A stretch of DNA of 64,000 nucleotides, taken from Bidens hawaiensis. Taxonomy: Eukaryota > Streptophyta > Magnoliopsida > Asterales > Asteraceae. Positions 23,014 through 34,803 of this stretch are shown piece by piece (positions within the stretch are counted from its first letter, which is position 1; the number at the start of each line of letters is the position of its first letter). The stretch spans positions 1,240,001 to 1,304,000 of the forward strand of contig JAIQDT010000234.1 of assembly GCA_021521415.1 (NCBI GenBank). The letters are read 5' to 3'. The position numbers and the translations under genes were made by a program. A model generated the notes under the pieces. That model was not told the origin of the DNA and searched no databases. It was given only the letters and a program-made list of their open reading frames with translations.

Positions 23014-23412
23014 GTATATATAGGGGAAGGTTCATGTGCATTTTAGTCTTAACATGAGAACGTAGGAAATAATACCAATTTATAAAAAAACGAGAACATA
23101 AGAAACAATATCAACTACAATATCAATCTACATAAACAATTATTTATAATAACAAAAAAAAAACCTAAAAATTACAACAAAAGAATCAAAATCAAGAACA
23201 AAATAATAACATAAAATATCAACAAAATAAGAAATCTAATAATAACAAAATATAAATAAGCAAATACTTATAACGTCTCATAATCGAAAATTAGCAACTA
23301 CGAACAAAAAATAACAGAAAACACTTATTAAAATAAACCTAATAGTAACAGCAAAATGGTTCTCACTGTTTTCATGTTAAGAATAAAATGTATTTGATCT
23401 TTTTTCTATATA
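23014..23412. mobile_element. Foldback MITE 3 of 3
   Basis: The left end TATAGGGGAAGGTTCATGTGCATTTT and the right part (GTTTTCATGTTAAGAATAAAATG) are inverted around TTAACATGA-AC. It lies between TG/TA microsatellites. Same general type as the two MITEs upstream, no coding sequence. The DNA at 23413-23730 shows nothing recognisable. Confidence 0.5.
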
Positions 23413-23734
23413 TATATCTTTCTTTTCATAGAAAATCTTGCGTATCATACATAATTCCTGTCAGGATTTTCTTTTTCTGAAACTCTAAAATACTTAAGAA
23501 CTTACGTATTAACAAGTGACAAACTACAATCAAATAATATTAACACATAAAAAAGTTTTTTTTAAAATGATTAGTTGTTAAGAGTTATTAAAGTTTTTAA
23601 ATTTAGGAGTTCTGAAATGAAGATGATCATACACATGCACACGGTGTCAGCATCAATCATTGCTATTACTGATAGGTTGACTGTCGCTAATCTATGATGC
23701 ACGGTAACGGCAGTCCAATTGAGTCCCCATCCCC

Positions 23735-24243
23735 GGGAGGGCGGGGGAACGGGTACGCCGGAAAAACGCCGCCGGGACGTTTCACGGCCGCTTCGGAAAA
23801 TCAGGGACCGCGTAGGGGAGGTTTCAGAAGCGTATTCTTAAATATCTAGGGTTTTTTAATAACTTTTCAAATTCCAAAAATAGTTTTATAAATTAATTAT
23901 AATACATAAGCATTAATATGACGATGACGGCAGGTTATTAGATAATAAACTGTTTGTTTAGTAATTCTCAAAATCACAAATCAGTAATCACGAGTTCACG
24001 ATTAGTCCATAACTCCATATTCCATAGCTTCCCAATTCTCATTATCAATTCTCAAGCAATTCTTTGTTTATCAATATTCATCACTTATCAATTTATATTT
24101 ATAAAATTATATTTTGGACTGTGTTTAATATATTTGTATTTTTTATATATTTTTTGCTGTACCCGTATCTTAGATTTTTGATTTTTGCCGTTTCCGTATC
24201 CGTAACGTCCCCGTATCCTGTTCCCGTACCCGTTCCCATGCTA
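23735..24243. mobile_element. Inverted-repeat element with GC-rich ends, unclassified
   Basis: GGGAACGGGTACG at about 23745 is repeated in reverse complement at about 24224-24238 (CGTACCCGTTCCC). Adjacent CG-rich stretches (CCGCCGGGACG, CGTAACGTCCCCGTATCC) contrast with an AT-rich interior. About 500 bp with no transposase. Superfamily unknown. Confidence 0.45.
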
Positions 24244-24456
24244 CTTAGTCGGTAATTCATTGATATGTGCGAAGGTAAAATTTCGGATGAGATTATTGCA
24301 CTTGTCACTGCGCCCAGGGACCACTACACACCAATGGCGTTGTCTGTCACTAGATGCCATATGATTTACAGTCACTGAAAGTTATCTAATTTGTAGTGTT
24401 AAATTATCAGCATTCTCATCAATGTCATAGAAAATATTAAATTAACGCAAACTTAC

Positions 24457-25436
24457 TGTTGGACTCGGTATGCTCAAGACACATATTATTATTGATGTGG
24501 CTAGTACGTCATGATCCAAGTCGGGTCATACCCAATAACAAGCTAGACAAACACTAATAATATTTGTTTATATATGATATGATCATAACAAATGAATATT
24601 AACACTTAAGTTATTTAGAAAGGGGTTTCTAAATACAATGTACTCGTGTAATAAATATATCATATGGATGATTTATATTTTATGAGAGAACATTACATAG
24701 TGTTATTTAAGTTGGTTAAATAACAATATGTAAACCTTATTAACCTTGCATGTTTCTTAAGTTGTGTAACCTTTTTATTATATAGGTTAACATAACATTT
24801 TATAACAAAAGGTTTTATGTTATAAAAAGGTTTGTAAAAATTTTATACAAGAAAGGGAGGCTTGGCCGGCCCCCCTCCCCTTCTCTTTCTCTCTTCATTA
24901 TTTTATTATTATCTTCTCATTAGTGGAGACATACAATGCTTCCCATTGGCTTCTTGGGTGGTGCCATTTGAAAGGCTTATTATGCACTCTTTCTCTCAAT
25001 CTCTCGTAACACACAACATACAACACAAGTACACTAGAGGAAAAATCCTCTGCATATTTCTTCCTTTCTTCTTTCTCTTGGACGGCCAAGAACAAGAACA
25101 AGGAGGAGTTGTCAAGTGTTACCAAATCCTAGCTACAAGTGGTGTTTGTTGGAAAGCTTGGGGTATGCTAGCTTGAGGAGCTTCATATTCCAGTTCTTAC
25201 CTTCTTCATTATCATCTCCCTCCTCTTCCTTGGATTTGAAAGGTAGCTTTAACATGCATGTACTTATAGTGACATGCATGTGTTTGATAGTATGTATTTC
25301 GTATTTGGATCCAGGCTTTTGCTTGTGTAAAATTGGTTTTATACATATCAAATTAACAAGATTTAAAACAAATTTCCGCTGCGTTTTTCATAAAATTGGG
25401 ATTTTATGACTTTGATAAGCTTGTTAAAATCCAACA
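24457..25436 (+). repeat. 5' LTR of the copia element
   Basis: Starts TGTTGGACTCGG, ends AAAATCCAACA. Contains a pyrimidine-rich leader around 24870-24900 shared with the 3' LTR. Open frames within it recur in the 3' LTR and are not genes. Confidence 0.93.
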
Positions 25437-25437
25437 A

Positions 25438-25449
25438 TGGCATCAGAGC
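25438..25449 (+). promoter_or_regulatory. Primer binding site, initiator-Met tRNA (one mismatch)
   Basis: TGGCATCAGAGC just inside the 5' LTR differs by one base from the canonical TGGTATCAGAGC. The younger copy at 61210 has a comparable imperfect site. Confidence 0.8.
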
Positions 25450-26483
25450 CGCTTATACGGATGCATGCTTCATTAGACCCAAAAATTTTTGGGTTTATGG
25501 TGGGGTTTTACCATATGGTTGAAAATTTTAGGGGTTTTGGTTACCCCATGGTTTTTCAAGGTTATACTTTACATGCATGTGGTAATCTTGAAAAACTAAG
25601 TCATTTGGATGATTAATTGTGTTGTTTGGACAAAACCCGAAACTTTCGGTTTTGTCAAGTTTGGCCGAAAGTTTCAAGGGGTAAAGGGGAACCATTTTGG
25701 GTCTTGTATTATTGCATATATGGATATGTAATAGATGTTCATAACCTAGCCATGGCCTTGTGTTTGGTTGAATGATTGTGTTGATATGTTTGTTCATTCA
25801 AATGGTTGGTTGTTCATTCAATATGGTTGTAATATTTATTTGGGTTTGTAATCTATTTATTTATTTCAATTGGTTTGTAATAATAAGTAGATTAGGAGCA
25901 TTTCTTTTACTAGAAAAATGTATTAGGATATGTTTTGTAAAATAAGATGCAAGGAAGAGAACCCAAATAAAATGATGGAGACCACAACATGGGGGTGAAC
26001 ACTTGGAGCATTTGGATGCGGGATCAAGTGGGAGTTCACCGACACAAGCTCATGTCCTTTTTGGGTCCCTTAGGAGAGACTTTTGACACACTTGTCTTCG
26101 GTCAACAAGTGTAGTCAACATTAGGAGGCTATGGTTATGAACATGTGGTTGTATGTATTTTATGCTTGCATGGTTGATTTACTTTTGTTTGTATGTTATT
26201 ACAATTTGGATTGTTAACTACTTAAATCAACTAGCATAAAATTGGTTCCTAGAAATCATTAGGTAATAAAAATTGGTTTTATTAATGGCTAATGATTTCA
26301 TAATAAAATGGGTTTTATTAATAGGAACTTTGAAAAACGGGTTTTTCAACTAAGTACCATACATTTTAATGCATGCAAATGAAAGGTACAAAAAGGTTTT
26401 CCAATCTAGAATTTTGAAAACTAAAATCCCTTTTATAAAATAAGTTGAACACCATCCTTTTATACGACACTCGAATCACTTGG

Positions 26484-26805
26484 GAACTCGGTGTGGGATA
26501 AAGGTCACCTAACCGCATTAGAGGAAACTTGTGAGTTTGAGGTGGGTTTGCCATATTTGTGGGATAAAGGTCACCTAACCACTTGTATGTGTAAACTCAC
26601 ACGTGTGTGTAAGTAGGATGACTTAAATTGGAAACCATGTGAATAGGGTCACCGAAGCATGGTGTACAATGGTGTTGATGGGATTAAACATGCCAACTAA
26701 ACATAAGATGTTTAACCGATCCCATAAAACTAGAAGTTGCAAAGGGTTGCAAGCGTCAAACGTTGACTACCTTGTTAATTTAAATAGTAGGATAAAGGTC
26801 ACTTA
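26484..26805 (+). repeat. Repeated leader motif of the copia family
   Basis: GGGATAAAGGTCACCTAACC or a close variant occurs about four times in the untranslated leader (near 26491, 26561, 26645 and 26788). The sister element carries the same motif at corresponding places (near 62429, 62492, 62573 and 62720). Confidence 0.8.
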
Positions 26806-26933
26806 ACTACTATTTGAATGTAACGTTGGGTTCTAGATTTTAATCATTAATTGTCTTGGAGACATAATAGGGTATTAACGATTAAAATAATTGATATCAA
26901 AAATACTAAAATTGAGCTTTGTTATGTTTGTAG

Positions 26934-29900
26934 ATGGCCGCAATCAACAATCCACCTAATGTAATTATTCCACCTGTAAATAACCTATCACTAAGATCCA
27001 TTCTTGACAAGGATCGTCTAAACTATACCAACTTTATGGATTGGTATCGAAACTTGAGAATCGTTCTCAAGCAAGAAAAGAAATACTACGTATTATAGGA
27101 TCCAATTCCCGATGAACCTAGCATTGACGATGCCGAAGACCATAACAATTGGGTTAAGCACAATGAGGATTCGGTGCAAGTTTCTTGCCTCATGTTGGGA
27201 ACTATGATTCCCGAGATTCAAAAGGATTTTGAACTTCATGGGGCATACGACATGATCACTCAACTTCAGGAAATGTTCCTTACACAAGCTAGGGTGGAAC
27301 GCCTCGAAACGGTTCGAGCGCTTCATGCATGTCGTATGGAGGAAACCCAATCGGTCTCATCTTATGTGCTTAAGATGAAAAGCAACATTGATCATCTTGA
27401 GCGCCTTAATTGTCCCGTCTCAAAAGAGTTAGCCACGGATTTGATCCTAAATGGGCTAACCAAGAAGTTTAAGACTTTTGTTATGAATTTTAACATGGAT
27501 GGGTGGGACAAAAGCGTTAGTGAGCTTCACGCAATGCTCAAAACGGCCGAGATGGGAATGGGTAAAAAGGTTTTACCCGTTCTCACAATCAATAAGGGAG
27601 GCAATAAGAAAAGGCATCACCCGGAACCCAAGGCAAAGGTTGCCAAAGGCAAAGGACAACACATGGGTAAGTTCAAGGGAAAAGGAAAAGTGGAACCACC
27701 TAAACCAAAGAAGCTAAAGGTTAGCTCGGAGGATCCATGCTTTGGATGTGGAGAGATTGGGCATTGGATGAGGAATTGTCCAACCCATCTCAAAGAGTTG
27801 AAAGCTAAGAGGGATGCGGGGCAAACCTCGGGTACAACTTTCATGATTCACATTGATTTTAATATTGTTTCTTCCAACACATGGGTATTGGATACCGGAT
27901 GTGGAACTCATATTTGCAATTTGTTACAGGGGTTCAAAGGAAGTGAACGATTTAAGAAAGGAGATACAAGTCTCTTCATGGGCAACGGAGCAAAGGTTGT
28001 TGTCGAAGCCCGAGGAGACTACACATTGAAGCTTCCAAATGGTTTGGAAGTTATTTTGAAAGACATTTTATATGCTCCTAGTTTGACTAGGAATATTATC
28101 TCCGTTTCTTTGTTAAGACAATGTGGTTTTGATTTAATGTTTGTGGACAACGGAATTTATGTTTTCATGAATAATGTCTTTTACTTTAAAGCAATGCCGT
28201 CTAATGACATTTATGAATTAGTTCATGATAACACATCCTTTGACAACACGTTGTACCAATCAAGCACCAATAAACTCAAAATGGATTTGAGTAAGACTTA
28301 TCTTTGGCATTGTCGCCTTGGTCATATAAATAAAGATCGCATACATACACTTCAAAAGAATGGTCTTTTGGAATCAAGTGAAGATGATTCATTTGATAAG
28401 TGTGAGTCTTGTTTACTTGGAAAGATGACCGAGGACCCCTTTAGTGGAACAAATGAAGGGGCAAAAGACTTATTGGGTGTCATACATTCGGATGTATGTG
28501 GTCCCTTTAAGGCAATGACAAGGAACGGTGAAAGATACTTCATTACTTTTATCGACGATTATAGTCGTATGGGTATGTGTACTTGTTAAGACACAAAGAT
28601 GAAGCCTTTGAAATGTTCAAAGTCTTCCAAAATGAAGTATAAAATCAACTCGATAAAACCATCAAAGTACTTCGTTCGGATAGAGGAGGTGAATACCTAA
28701 GTGATGCTTTTCGAGATCATCTTAGGAGTTGTGGGATCATCTCACAACTTACTCCACCCGGAACACACAACATAACGGTGTGTCCGAAAGGAGGAATCGA
28801 ACTCTATTGGATATGGTTCGATCTATTATGGCTAGAAGCATATTGCCTCTATCATTTTGGGGTTTCACTTTGCTCTTCGCGGCCCATATTCTAAATATGG
28901 CCTCAACCAAGAAAGTGGGCAAAACACCTTATGAAATATGGAATGGAAGGGTTCCGTCATTGTCATATTTAAAGGTATGGGGTTGTGAGGCTTATGTCAA
29001 GAACAACACCCAAAACAAACTTGAAAATAGATCCACTAAGTGTATCTTTGTAGGATATCCCAAAGATTCCATGGGATATTATTTCTACAACCCAATCGAG
29101 CAAAAGGTATTTGTTGCTCGAAAGGCCGAGTTCATGGAAACTAAGTTCCTTATGGAAGGTACTAGTAGAGCGGTGGAACTCGAGGAGGATCGAGAACCAT
29201 AAGCCGATACACGTTTGGTTGATACTAGCAATCAACAAGAGGTTGTTGAAAATGATCAAATGGTTGATCAAGACACATAAAACGTTCGTAAATCCAGTAG
29301 GATTAGTTATCCACCCGAAAGATATGGATTTTTCATGGATGGATGCTATGTGGTAGATTCGGATCAACCCACCACATACCGCGATGCAATGTCACAATCC
29401 GATTGTGACAAATGGCTTGAAGCCATGAACGTAGAGATGCAATCCATGCATGACAACCAAGTATGGGACTTGGTTGTACCACCTCTTAATTCCAAACCGG
29501 TTGGAAGTAAGTGGGTTTTCAAGAAGAAAACCGATATGCATGGAAACTTGGATACTTATAAAGCTAGACTTGTAGCAAAAGGTTTCACTCAAACTCAAGG
29601 GTTGACTATGATGAAACTTTTTCTCCCGTAGCAATGCTAAAGTCTATTAGGATATTGTTTGCCATAGCCGCATATTATGACTATGAGATATGGCAAATGG
29701 ATGTCAAAACCGCTTTCCTAAATGGGCATCTTGAGGAAGATGTCTATATGGTTCAGCCCAAAGGTTTTGTCGATCCACAACATCCTAATAAGGTATGCAA
29801 GTTAAAGAAATCAATCTATGGATTGAAACAAGCATCTAGAAGTTGGAATCACTGATTTGATGAAGAAGTTAAGAAATTTGGGTTCATCAAGAATGGTGAT

Positions 29901-30942
29901 GAAGCTTATGTGTATAAGAAAGCTAGTGGGAGCATCATTACCTTCTTAGTATTGTATGTTGATGACATACTACTATTTGGGAATGACATTCCAACCATGG
30001 AAGGTGTAAAAGCATGGCTTGGAAGTTGTTTTTCAATCAAGGATCTTGGTGAAGCCGCCTATATTTTGGGAATAAAGATCTATAGGGATAGATCAAGGCG
30101 GTTGATAGGTTTAAACCAAAGTGCATACATTGACAAAATCTTGAAGAGGTTCAAGATGGAGAACTCTAAGAAAGGTTTGGTACTTATTCAAAGAGGAACG
30201 ATATTGAGTAGGTCTTAATGTCCAAGCTCAAAGGATGAGCAAGAGAAAATGAATGGAATCCCATACGCATCGGCTATTGGATCCATCATGTATGCAATGG
30301 TATGCACTAGACCAGATGTGTCATGCACTTTAAGCATGACAAGTAGATTCCAACATAATTCGGGAAGTAGCCATTGGATGGCGGTTAAGAGTATATTGAA
30401 ATACCTTAGAAGGAATAAGGACATGTTTCTAATATACGGGTGAGGAGGAACTCGTTGTAAAGGGTTACACGGATGCGAGTTTCCAAACCGATCGAGATGA
30501 TTCTAGATCACAATCCGGATATGTTTTCGTTATGAATGGTGGGGCAGTCTCTTGGAAGAGCTCAAAACAAGATGTGGTAGCTTTGTCCACCACGGAATCG
30601 GAATACATCGCCGCCTCATTGGCAGCTCAAGAAGCTGCGTGGATTAGAAAATTCATTGCCGACCTAGGGGTAGTCCGTACCATTCAGGACCCTCTAGAGA
30701 TCTTTTGTGACAACGAGGGTGCGATTGCGCAAATCAAGAAACCTCGTGCACATCAAAAGACGAGACACATTGAGCGGAGGTTTAACTACATAAGGGATGA
30801 AGTTGAAAAGGGAAAGATATGTATTCCCAAAGTTCACACCAATCAAAACATTGCGGATCCATTCACGAAGCTCCTTGAAAGACCAAAGCATGAGGGTCAT
30901 ACTTGTGCCTTAGGACTTCGATATTCTAGTGATTGGATATGA
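26934..30942 (+). pseudogene. Copia gag-pol polyprotein, multiply broken
   Basis: The start ATG 26934 is followed by 54 codons of gag, then TAG at 27096-27098. The same frame resumes to 28589: gag, CCHC knuckle CFGCGEIGHWMRNC near 27739-27780, protease motif WVLDTGCGTHIC near 27884, and the GAG-pre-integrase HCRLGH block. A one-base loss near 28569 breaks integrase within DDYSR, and another near 28768 precedes HNGVSERRN. RT is spread over 29335-30218 (YVDDILLF at about 29956) with further stops. RNase H ([19 protein letters not shown]) lies at 30532-30942. At least six lesions make it inactive. The family resembles TNT1-94-type annotated copia elements; the lineage is not certain. Confidence 0.9.
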
Positions 30943-31709
30943 TCGAATTTTGTATTTGGATATCGGAACTATTGTTATTTTGATTCATTCATATGATTAT
31001 GGTTTATGATTTTGATATTTTGAGTTATGTTCCATTTTAGCATGTTTAAATCCATGAATAAGTTACTTATTCTAAATGTCCGTAGTCGCTCATATTTGTG
31101 GGAACAAATATGAAGGTAAGACTATTATGAACTTGGATTGGTGGATATTCATGGGATATGAATATAGAGCAAGGGTTGCTGCCAAGGTTCATAGATATGT
31201 ATGGGTTATAAATATTGGACTGACCCGCTCTCAAATGTTACTACATGGAATCCTTGTGATTGATCATAAGTAAATTTGAGTAAAGGCAAATATCATAGTA
31301 TCCTCCGACCTGAGATACATATTGGGTCTTGATATTCACCGAATATTATGCTTTGACTTAGTTCTTCGCTGCTCTGAAACATGACAGTACATAAGGCTAA
31401 GATCAGGTCTGGTACAAGGTGATTGTGAGAGACGTATGTAGTTAATAGGGTATTTGTCCCTCTTATTCGTTGAGAGTGAGATGTCTAAGGCCTGAAAGTT
31501 AAATCAACAGAGAATGATCACTCTGTGTCTCTGGATTTGACATGATATCCGTGGCAATAGGATAAATGATAGATGTACCTGAATCATTTCAAGTAAGGGA
31601 CTTGAAGGGGATGATGTTATTGAATGGCACTTCGTCATGCGTATTAGGGGTAGTAAACCGTAGTTAGGCGGTATTTGCTACTTGCATCAATCTTCTATGT
31701 ATCTTGTGC

Positions 31710-31720
31710 AAGTGGGAGAT
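31710..31720 (+). promoter_or_regulatory. Polypurine tract of the copia element
   Basis: AAGTGGGAGAT directly precedes the 3' LTR. The 30943-31709 interval before it is a non-coding 3' region with no recognised gene. Confidence 0.7.
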
Positions 31721-32700
31721 TGTTGGACTCGGTATGCCCAAGACACATATTATTATTGATGTGGCTAGTACGTCATGATCCAAGTCGGGTCATACCCAAT
31801 AACAAGCTAGACAAACACCAATAATATTTGTTTATATATGATATGATCATAACAAATGAATATTAACACTTAAGTTATTTAGAAAGGGGTTTCTAAATAC
31901 AATGTACTTGTGTAATAACTAAATCATATGGATGATTTATATTTTATGAGAGAACATTACATAGTGTTATTTAAGTTGGTTAAATAACAATATGTAAACC
32001 TTATTAACCTTGCATGTTTCTTAAGTTGTGTAACCTTTTTATTATAAAGGTTAACTAACATTTTATAACAAAAGGTTTATGTTATAAAAAGGTTTGTAAA
32101 ATTTTGTACAAGAAAGGGAGGCTTGGCCGGCCCCCCCCCTCCCCCTCTCTCTCTCTTCATATTTTATTATTATCTTCTCCTTAGTGGAGACAAGCAATGC
32201 TTCCCATTGGCTCCTTGGGTGGTGCCATTTGAAAGGCTTATTATGCACTCTTTCTCTCACTCTCTCACAACACACAACATACAACACAAGTACAGTAGAG
32301 GAAAAATCCTCTGTACATTTGTTCCTCTCTTCTTTCTCTTGGACGGCCAAGAACAAGAACAAGAGGAGTTGTCAAGTGTTACCAAATCCTAGCTACAAGT
32401 GGTGTTTGTTGGAAAGCTTGGGGTATGCTAACTTGAGGAACTTCATATTCAAGTTCTTGCCTTCTTCATCATCATCTCCCTCCTCTTCCTTGGATTTGAA
32501 AGGTAGCTTTAACATGCATGTACTTATAGTGACATGCATGGTTTGATAGTATGTATTTCGTATTTGGATCCGGGCTTGGGTTTTGCTTGTGTAAAATTGG
32601 TTTTATACATATCAAATTAACAAGATTTAAAACAAATTTCCGCTGCGTTTTTCATAAACTTGGGATTTTATGACTTTAATAATCTTGTTAAAATCCAACA
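31721..32700 (+). repeat. 3' LTR of the copia element
   Basis: Colinear with 24457-25436 apart from about 30 substitutions and a few 1-6-base indels. Ends AAAATCCAACA. Confidence 0.93.
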
Positions 32701-32775
32701 TTTATGACCTCATCATTGTGCAAACTGAGATGATCAACTTAATAGTAATTTATTGAAATCTTGATTGGCTTGCAG

Positions 32776-34010
32776 ATGTTATCCCTTATAGGAAAGCAAT
32801 GCTGCTACAGATATGTGTTGCAATGAAGGCTATGCCATGGTATTGTGCTCTTCCCACCGTCTCGGAGTACATGGTCGAAAACGGATGAACACGATGTTTT
32901 TCACGGATAAGTGATGTGGGATGGTTTGCGTACACTTATAACTTATGTTTGTACCTCGTACTTGTTGAATTCAGCATCTACTGGATGCACAGAGAGTTAC
33001 ACGACATTAAACCTTTGTACAAATACCTTCATGCAACTCATCATATCTACAACAAGCAAAACACACTTTCACCTTTTGCCATTATGTTTCTTTCTACAGA
33101 GTAGGGGTGTCGCTCGTGTCGCTTTGACTGGTTGATAGGTTTTGGGTTGGTGACCCATATATTTATTTATTCATGTTACATGTTTTTGTAATTTGTATCC
33201 TTTTAATCGATTTTTTGCTTTCATTATCTCTTGTATTCCAATTCACAAACTTGGTTTTATATAATTAGGTTGAGAGTAGAAGAAGTGAATGGAATGGATT
33301 AGAGAATTAGTTAATTATGATAAAGTTTTTGAAAATTAACAAGTGCTAAAATTTTTTTAAAACGGAAGATTAATTTCACTTTTGAAAACTAATAGTTACT
33401 ATCATTTGAAGATATTAAAAAAACAAAAAAAAAAAAAGAAATTAAACAGCAAACTTTAAATTTGAACCTTTTTAAATAAACCTTTCAAAATCTAAATATG
33501 ATTTTTTCTAAAATCCTCACATGTTAACCTTTTGCTTTAACCGATTTGTATTCGTGTCAAACAATTTTTTAAAACTTGTTATGCTTGAGTTGACTTGTTT
33601 TACAAAACAGTTGACCTAAACCTTGTTTATTTTTTCATGTGTGGTGTTTAGCTCGTGCCAAGTATTTTCGCCCATAGGTTTGAGACATGCATGATACTAA
33701 ATCTTGTGTGTGATGATCTTGTGTCAGGTTTGGTATAGATGGGATACTGCAAGCAGTACCACACGTGATTGCACTATTTCTAGTGCCGACTCATTTCACG
33801 ACCCACATTGGGCTTTTGTTTATCGAAGCGATATGGACTGCAAACATTCATGATTGCGTTGATGGGAAGGTTTGGCCAGTGATGGGTGCGGGATACCACA
33901 CGATTCATCACACAACTTATCGTCATAATTACGGTCATTATACGGTGTGGATGGACTGGATGTTTGGTACACTTCGTGATCCTGCAGCAGATGAAATAAA
34001 AAAGATGTGA
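32776..34010 (+). pseudogene. STE1: Delta(7)-sterol-C5(6)-desaturase, exons 2 and 3 only
   Basis: Two exons match plant sterol C5-desaturase (STE1/DWF7), the ER fatty-acid-hydroxylase-family enzyme that introduces the C5 double bond in sterol and brassinosteroid synthesis. Exon 2 (32776 to about 33080) holds [18 protein letters not shown] and the first two histidine boxes HRELHD and HATHH. Exon 3 (about 33728-34010) holds the third box [15 protein letters not shown], ending at TGA 34008-34010. Defects: TGA at 32886-32888 where relatives have Trp; the donor after SPFA is not recognisable; the exon 3 start lacks the FHPLDG-type segment; exon 1 with the N-terminal membrane region was not found. 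The 8.2-kb copia element lies 75 bp upstream of the exon 2 acceptor. Family assignment is secure and loss of function very likely. Confidence 0.9.
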
Positions 34011-34803
34011 TTTTAATCTGTGTAATTGTTAGGTGTTGGTGTCTTGTTTTTTATTTTGTTGTGCTTGTGTAAATGATTTTAGTAATGTATCATTTGGCTT
34101 CGCATTCATTTGGCTTTCCTTTTTTCTTGCAGTGTTTGTGTGTAAACTCAAGCAAGTTCTAGAAAAAAAAAAAACTTGTGCAAATGTTACACTCATCAAT
34201 ATAACCACCTTGATAAAAACAGATGCGAGCCGAACCATTCGCCGACAACATACCTAGGTGTTATAGTGTCGATTTTACAGATCTCCTGCATATTTCAATT
34301 CGGCATGAAATGTACAGTTGGCATCCAGGTTGATAGCAGATGAGTTATGACAGCACACGCTAAACTGCTAAAACCCGTCAAAACCGAACAGCATAAGTTT
34401 TCTAACCAACTGACCAACTTGTTTCTCTTTGAATGTTTTGATCATTTTCAACGGCCTTGCAGTGGTCCGAACAGTAGTGTTCTAAATGAAGACGGAGAAC
34501 CACACCAATTCATATTCAACGGCCTTGCAATGTTCATTTTACAACACGGAAAAAAAAACAAGATTACAAACACAAAAATCATAAAAAAACAAAAAATAAA
34601 AAAAAGGTGGACACATTGTAACTTATGTTCAATAACATATAAATAACTTTGAACATAGTAAAACAAGATATAAAACAAGACTCACTTCCATAACAGATTA
34701 ACACCAAAAGGCTATTAGATGATACCTTGATCAACAAGTTACCTTCTTTATACTTCTATTACCATTATAACTTAACCCCACACAAAACTTGCTCCACAAG
34801 TAA
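34011..34803. other. Shared 3' flank of two convergent genes
   Basis: This lies between the desaturase pseudogene stop and the stop codon of the ABHD17-like gene and should hold both 3' untranslated regions. The phrase TTCAACGGCCTTGCA(A/G)TG occurs twice (34447 and 34516). No coding region. Confidence 0.5.

Larger units (their letters stand above)
24457..32700 (+). mobile_element. Ty1/copia LTR retrotransposon, complete in outline but decayed
   Basis: LTRs 24457-25436 and 31721-32700 (980 bp each), initiator-Met primer site, gag-PR-IN-RT-RH order, and a polypurine tract. Flanking pentamers CTTAC and TTTAT differ by two C/T changes and may be a worn target duplication. The LTRs differ at about 30 positions plus small indels. 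Immediately downstream is intron-like DNA ending in the acceptor of a sterol desaturase exon, so the element probably lies in an intron of that gene. Confidence 0.93.
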
